Shown here piece after piece: positions 6,687 through 9,447 of a DNA stretch of 9,447 nt. A program made the position numbers and the translations under genes. The stretch spans positions 1 through 9,447 of the forward strand of contig JAFYCH010000095.1 of the NCBI GenBank assembly GCA_017539765.1, in the 5' to 3' direction. This stretch comes from Clostridia bacterium. GTDB lineage: Bacteria; Bacillota; Clostridia; Christensenellales; UBA1242. How positions within the stretch are numbered: position 1 is the first letter of the stretch; each line of letters begins with the position of its first letter. The notes below the pieces were generated by a model that searched no databases, was not told the origin of the DNA, and saw nothing but the letters and a program-made list of their open reading frames with translations.

Positions 6687-6704
6687 TTTAGTGTGCTTAT
6701 TTCT

Positions 6705-6733
6705 TTGACAAATAGTAACAGTTATTATAAAAT
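6705..6733 (+). promoter_or_regulatory. Sigma-A promoter of the pheST T-box transcript
   Basis: A perfect -35 hexamer TTGACA (6705-6710), a 17-bp spacer and TAAAAT (6728-6733, five of six) make this the strongest promoter in the window. The predicted start near 6740 falls just before Stem I of the T-box leader, so spacing agrees with function. Confidence 0.85.
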
Positions 6734-6739
6734 AATAAT

Positions 6740-6983
6740 ATATGCAGTGATTGCAAATATAGTAGGGCAATTTGACCAAAAGAGAATGGGTGTCGTGGCT
6801 GAAAGCACCTGTGGCAACAACTTGTTTGAAATTTCGTTTGCAGGAGCATTTGATAGAAATATCAGGTGGTAGCAAGCCCACACAAAGCTTATGATGAGGT
6901 GGTCATCTTTTGATGGCAATTAGGGTGGTAACGCGATTTTACAAAGTCGTCCCTTACAAATCAGTGTAAAGGTCGGCTTTTTT
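6740..6983 (+). ncRNA. T-box riboswitch sensing tRNA-Phe, controlling pheST
   Basis: T-box leaders bind a specific tRNA and let transcription continue only when it is uncharged. Stem I can be drawn: ATGC (6742-6745) with GCAT (6846-6849), a kink-turn-like internal loop, TGCAAA (6752-6757) with TTTGCA (6837-6842), then the specifier loop with AGTA (6761-6764) on the 5' side, and GGGCAA (6765-6770) with TTGTTT (6822-6827, three G-U pairs) above it. The 3' side of the loop reads GAA (6828-6830) and then the specifier TTC (6833-6835), a Phe codon followed by G. Stem I tip elements with AGAGA (6780-6784) are present. A small hairpin GATA-GAAA-TATC (6852-6863) and a GATGA/TCATC hairpin (6893-6907) follow. 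The T-box sequence AGGGTGGTAACGCG (6922-6935) contains TGGT to pair with the ACCA end of tRNA-Phe. Specifier and downstream pheS agree. Confidence 0.95.
6946..6983 (+). terminator. Intrinsic terminator of the pheST T-box leader
   Basis: GTCGTCCCTTACA (6946-6958) pairs with TGTAAAGGTCGGC (6965-6977) across a six-base loop, giving 11 pairs and two mismatches, followed by six T (6978-6983). The CCCT at 6951-6954 can instead pair with AGGG (6922-6925) of the T-box sequence, forming the competing antiterminator. Confidence 0.92.
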
Positions 6984-7001
6984 GTTGACAATAGGAGAGA
7001 T

Positions 7002-8024
7002 ATGAAAGAAATTATTGACAATCTAAAAATTGAATTTGACAATCTTTTGCAAAATGCAGGAGAGAATTATGAAGAACTTAAAGTAAGTTTTTTGGGCAAA
7101 AAAGGAAAAGTTACAGAACTTATGCAAAATCTCAGAGATATTCCGGGTGAGCAGAGACGTGATGCCGGAATTGCCATAAACAACTTTAAGCAATATGTAG
7201 AAGCAAAACTCGAAGAACATGCAAAGAAGATTGAAGCACAAAAACTTGAAAGAGAAATTAACAGTGCAGAAAGAATTGATATAACTGTTCCAACAGCAGA
7301 GAAAGTTGGCAGTTTGCATCCAATCACTGTTGTTCAAAAAGAAGTTGAAGAAGTCTTTAAAAGCATGGGATTTATGGTTGAAGACGGAAATGAAGTTGAA
7401 ACAGAGTTTAACAACTTTGATGCAGTAAATGTTCCAAGAAATCACCCTGCAAGAGATATGCAAGATACTTTCTGGCTTGATAATGGCGAAGTACTTAAAA
7501 CTCAAACAAGTGCTGGTCAAAACAGAATTTTAAGAAAATATGGTGCACCTTGCAGAGTTATTTTCCCTGGTAGATGTTTTAGAAACGAAAGTGTTGACGC
7601 AAGTCACGAAAACACATTCTTCCAACTTGAAGGTATGATGGTTGGCAAAGATATCAACGTTGCAAATCTCATTTACTTTATGAAAACAATGCTTTCAAAA
7701 GTTTTAAAAAGAGATTTGGATGTTAGACTTCGTCCAGGATTCTTCCCATTTACTGAACCAAGTTTTGAACTTGATGTTACTTGTCCTTTCTGTGGTGGCA
7801 AAGGTTGCCAAACTTGCAAACAAGGCGGTTGGATTGAACTTTGTCCTTGCGGAATGATTCATCCAGAAGTTTTGAGAATGGGTGGAGTTGATACAACAAA
7901 ATATCAAGGTTTTGCATTTGGACTTGGACTTACAAGACTTGCGATGATGAAATATAACATAAAAGAAATTAGACTTTTAAATAGTGGAAATCTTCCATTT
8001 TTAAGTCAAACAAAAACAAGATAA
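7002..8024 (+). CDS. pheS: Phenylalanyl-tRNA synthetase alpha subunit
   Basis: PheS is the catalytic subunit of the alpha2beta2 class II enzyme that charges tRNA-Phe. The 340 residues are full length. An N-terminal coiled-coil (about 1-90, with LGKKGKVTELM at 31-41) is followed by the catalytic core from about 105: HPARDMQDTFW (148-158), the substrate loop TQTSAGQ (167-173), motif 2 GRCFRNESVDASHENTFFQLEG (190-211), FPFTEPSFELDV (248-259), and motif 3 GFAFGLGLTRLAMMKY (303-318). A Cys cluster, CPFC (261-264) and CQTC (269-272), could bind zinc, with C281 and C283 close by. Compared with the B. subtilis type, the loop normally read as THTSP is TQTSA and the usual LGAGM is LCPCGM. The ATG has AGGAG (6993-6997) four bases ahead and lies 18 bp after the T-box terminator, so expression should follow tRNA-Phe charging. 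pheT follows. Confidence 0.97.
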   Translation: MKEIIDNLKIEFDNLLQNAGENYEELKVSFLGKKGKVTELMQNLRDIPGEQRRDAGIAINNFKQYVEAKLEEHAKKIEAQKLEREINSAERIDITVPTAEKVGSLHPITVVQKEVEEVFKSMGFMVEDGNEVETEFNNFDAVNVPRNHPARDMQDTFWLDNGEVLKTQTSAGQNRILRKYGAPCRVIFPGRCFRNESVDASHENTFFQLEGMMVGKDINVANLIYFMKTMLSKVLKRDLDVRLRPGFFPFTEPSFELDVTCPFCGGKGCQTCKQGGWIELCPCGMIHPEVLRMGGVDTTKYQGFAFGLGLTRLAMMKYNIKEIRLLNSGNLPFLSQTKTR

Positions 8025-8078
8025 TTTATTAAAAATATAAAAAAAAATAGTAAAAAACTATAAATTTAAGGAGAAAAT
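8025..8078 (+). other. pheS-pheT spacer with no terminator
   Basis: These 54 bases are almost only A and T, with TAAGGAG (8067-8073) as the pheT ribosome binding site five bases before the ATG. I see no GC-rich hairpin with a T run, so pheS and pheT should share one transcript. ATAGT/ACTAT (8047-8061) can form only a weak five-pair hairpin. Confidence 0.6.
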
Positions 8079-9447
8079 ATGAAAATTAGTTTAAATTGGA
8101 TTGGTGATTTTGTTGACCTTAAAGGTGTAGATTACCACGAACTAATAAAAAAATTTACACTTGCAACAGCAGAAGTTGAAGAAGTGTATGAAGTAGGTAA
8201 AGATATTGAAGGTATAATTGTCGCAAAAGTTTTGTCTTGTGAAAATCATCCAAACAGCAACCATTTGCATCTTTTAAAAGTTGACACAGGCAAAGGAGTT
8301 GTTGACTGTGTTTGTGGCGCAGGCAATGTGCGAGAAGGTATGCTTGTTGCATTTGCTCCAGTTGGTGCAAAAGTTGTTGGCGGAGAAATTAAGGACGCTA
8401 TGATTGCTGGTTATCCTTCAAAAGGTATGTGTTGCAGCAAAGAAGAACTTGGTCTTGCAGAAAAAAGCGATGGCATTTGGGAAATTCAAGATGATGTAAA
8501 ACTTGGCACAGACCTAAAAAGCATTTATGATATTGAGGATACAATTTTTGAAATTGACAACAAAAGCCTTACAAACAGACCTGACCTTTGGGGGCATTAT
8601 GGAATTGCGAGAGAAATTGCAGTCCTCCTTAACAAACCACTTAAAAATATTGTTGTTGATGATCTTAATTATTATGCTCAAATGGACAGAATACCTGTTG
8701 AGATACTTACAGAAAATTGTTACAGATATAGTTGCATAAAAATTGCAAACATAAACAAAAAGATTAGTCCAGAAAGTGTACAAATCAGGTTGTATTATTG
8801 CGGAATGAGACCAATAAATTTGCTTGCTGACCTTACAAACTATGTTATGCTTGAACTTGGTCAACCAATGCATGCTTTTGATGGAAATGCTGCAGAAAAA
8901 ATTTATGTAAGAGAACTTACTCGTCCAACAGAATTTGTTACACTTGACAAGCAAACAAGATTACTTAACCCTGGCACAATGATGATTTGCAATGAAAAAG
9001 AGCCTATGTGTGTTGCAGGTGTTATGGGCGGACTTGACAGCGAAATTACAGATGACAGCAACAGTGTTATTTTAGAAGGTGCTGCATTTGATAGTTCAAA
9101 CATAAGAAAAACGGCAATAGCACTTGGACTTAGAAGCGAAGCAAGTAACAGATATGAAAAATCTCTTGACCCAGAGATGACAACAATTGCCATTGGAAGA
9201 TATTTCCATATTTTGAGATATATTGACAGTGGTGTGAGAGTCGTAAGCGGACTTAGTGATGTTTATGCAAGACATTATGATACAAGAGTAATTTCAACCA
9301 CACCAGAATTTATCAATCATTATGTCGGTGTAAAACTTTCTACAGAATTTATAATCAACACACTCACAAGTCTTGGTTTCAAGGTTAAAAATGATGGATT
9401 TAATTTGCAAATAGAAGTACCATCTTTCAGAGCAACAAAAGATGTAA
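8079..9447 (+). CDS. pheT: Phenylalanyl-tRNA synthetase beta subunit (3' part off the right edge)
   Basis: PheT is the large non-catalytic subunit of phenylalanyl-tRNA synthetase; it carries tRNA-binding and editing domains. The frame is open for 456 codons to the window edge; the family is near 800 residues, so about the last 40 percent is outside. It begins MKISLNWIGDFVDL, then an EMAP-like tRNA-binding OB fold (about 42-150) with VLSCENHPNSNHLHLLKVD (51-69) and GMCCSKEELGL (116-126). The B3/B4 editing region runs about 210-390 and includes LADLTNYVMLELGQPMHAFD (249-268), GVMGGLDSEI (314-323) and RSEASNRYEKSLDP (352-365). A B5 domain starts near 413 and is cut after VPSFRATKDV. The DNK-x-LTNRPDLWGHYGIARE segment (160-179) replaces the shorter TPNRPDC form seen in many bacteria. 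The start is set by AAGGAG at 8068-8073. Confidence 0.96.
   Translation, partial: MKISLNWIGDFVDLKGVDYHELIKKFTLATAEVEEVYEVGKDIEGIIVAKVLSCENHPNSNHLHLLKVDTGKGVVDCVCGAGNVREGMLVAFAPVGAKVVGGEIKDAMIAGYPSKGMCCSKEELGLAEKSDGIWEIQDDVKLGTDLKSIYDIEDTIFEIDNKSLTNRPDLWGHYGIAREIAVLLNKPLKNIVVDDLNYYAQMDRIPVEILTENCYRYSCIKIANINKKISPESVQIRLYYCGMRPINLLADLTNYVMLELGQPMHAFDGNAAEKIYVRELTRPTEFVTLDKQTRLLNPGTMMICNEKEPMCVAGVMGGLDSEITDDSNSVILEGAAFDSSNIRKTAIALGLRSEASNRYEKSLDPEMTTIAIGRYFHILRYIDSGVRVVSGLSDVYARHYDTRVISTTPEFINHYVGVKLSTEFIINTLTSLGFKVKNDGFNLQIEVPSFRATKDV

Noticed and set aside
7023..7520. Minus-strand open frame of 165 codons opposite pheS
   Set aside because: Its Cys/Phe-rich composition is the reverse image of the AT-rich pheS coiled-coil and core; no start signal.
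8047..8061. ATAGT/ACTAT hairpin between pheS and pheT
   Set aside because: Five A-T-rich pairs without a following T run; unlikely to end transcription.
8514..8954. Minus-strand open frame of 146 codons opposite pheT
   Set aside because: Antisense to the conserved B3/B4 region of pheT; no domain or ribosome binding site.
1..9447. Search for insertion sequences, long direct repeats, CRISPR repeats or tRNA genes
   Set aside because: By eye I found no transposase-like frame, no regularly spaced repeats and no tRNA cloverleaf; the region reads as ordinary chromosomal backbone.

Overview
The window looks like a chromosomal segment of an AT-rich, endospore-forming member of the Firmicutes, most likely Clostridia. 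Three observations point there: an adjacent spoIIGA-sigE pair, which is specific to endospore formers; a T-box riboswitch in front of pheST, a regulation style typical of Firmicutes; and purine-rich AGGAG-type ribosome binding sites in front of most genes. The species cannot be named from the sequence.

Layout. Positions 1-1934 carry three genes on the minus strand, read right to left: a PRC-barrel protein of the YlmC/YmxH sporulation family, then spoIIGA (the membrane protease that activates pro-sigma-E), then sigE itself, cut by the left edge. The spoIIGA and sigE frames overlap. A 94-bp divergent intergenic region (1935-2028) separates them from a rightward set: feoA-feoB (ferrous iron uptake, overlapping by ATGA), der (ribosome-assembly GTPase), and plsY (glycerol-3-phosphate acyltransferase for phospholipid synthesis). 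A near-consensus sigma-A promoter, a tRNA-Phe-sensing T-box leader with its own intrinsic terminator, pheS, and the first 456 codons of pheT (cut by the right edge) complete the window.

How the genes work together. SpoIIGA and SigE form one signalling pair in the mother cell during sporulation. FeoA and FeoB form one iron transporter. PheS and PheT form the alpha2beta2 phenylalanyl-tRNA synthetase, and uncharged tRNA-Phe is expected to raise its expression through the T-box. Der and PlsY are housekeeping genes that happen to be neighbours.

I see no mobile element, CRISPR array or obviously new multi-gene system. The points worth a second look are within known families: a FeoB whose G4 and G5 nucleotide-recognition motifs are divergent and whose C-terminus carries a Cys-rich tail; a der promoter so close to its start codon that the mRNA should be nearly leaderless; a PlsY with a charged tail of about 110 residues; a YmxH-like protein with a long Asn-rich tail; a PheS with Cys-rich insertion and altered active-site motifs; and a possible spoIIG-like, long-spacer promoter before spoIIGA.
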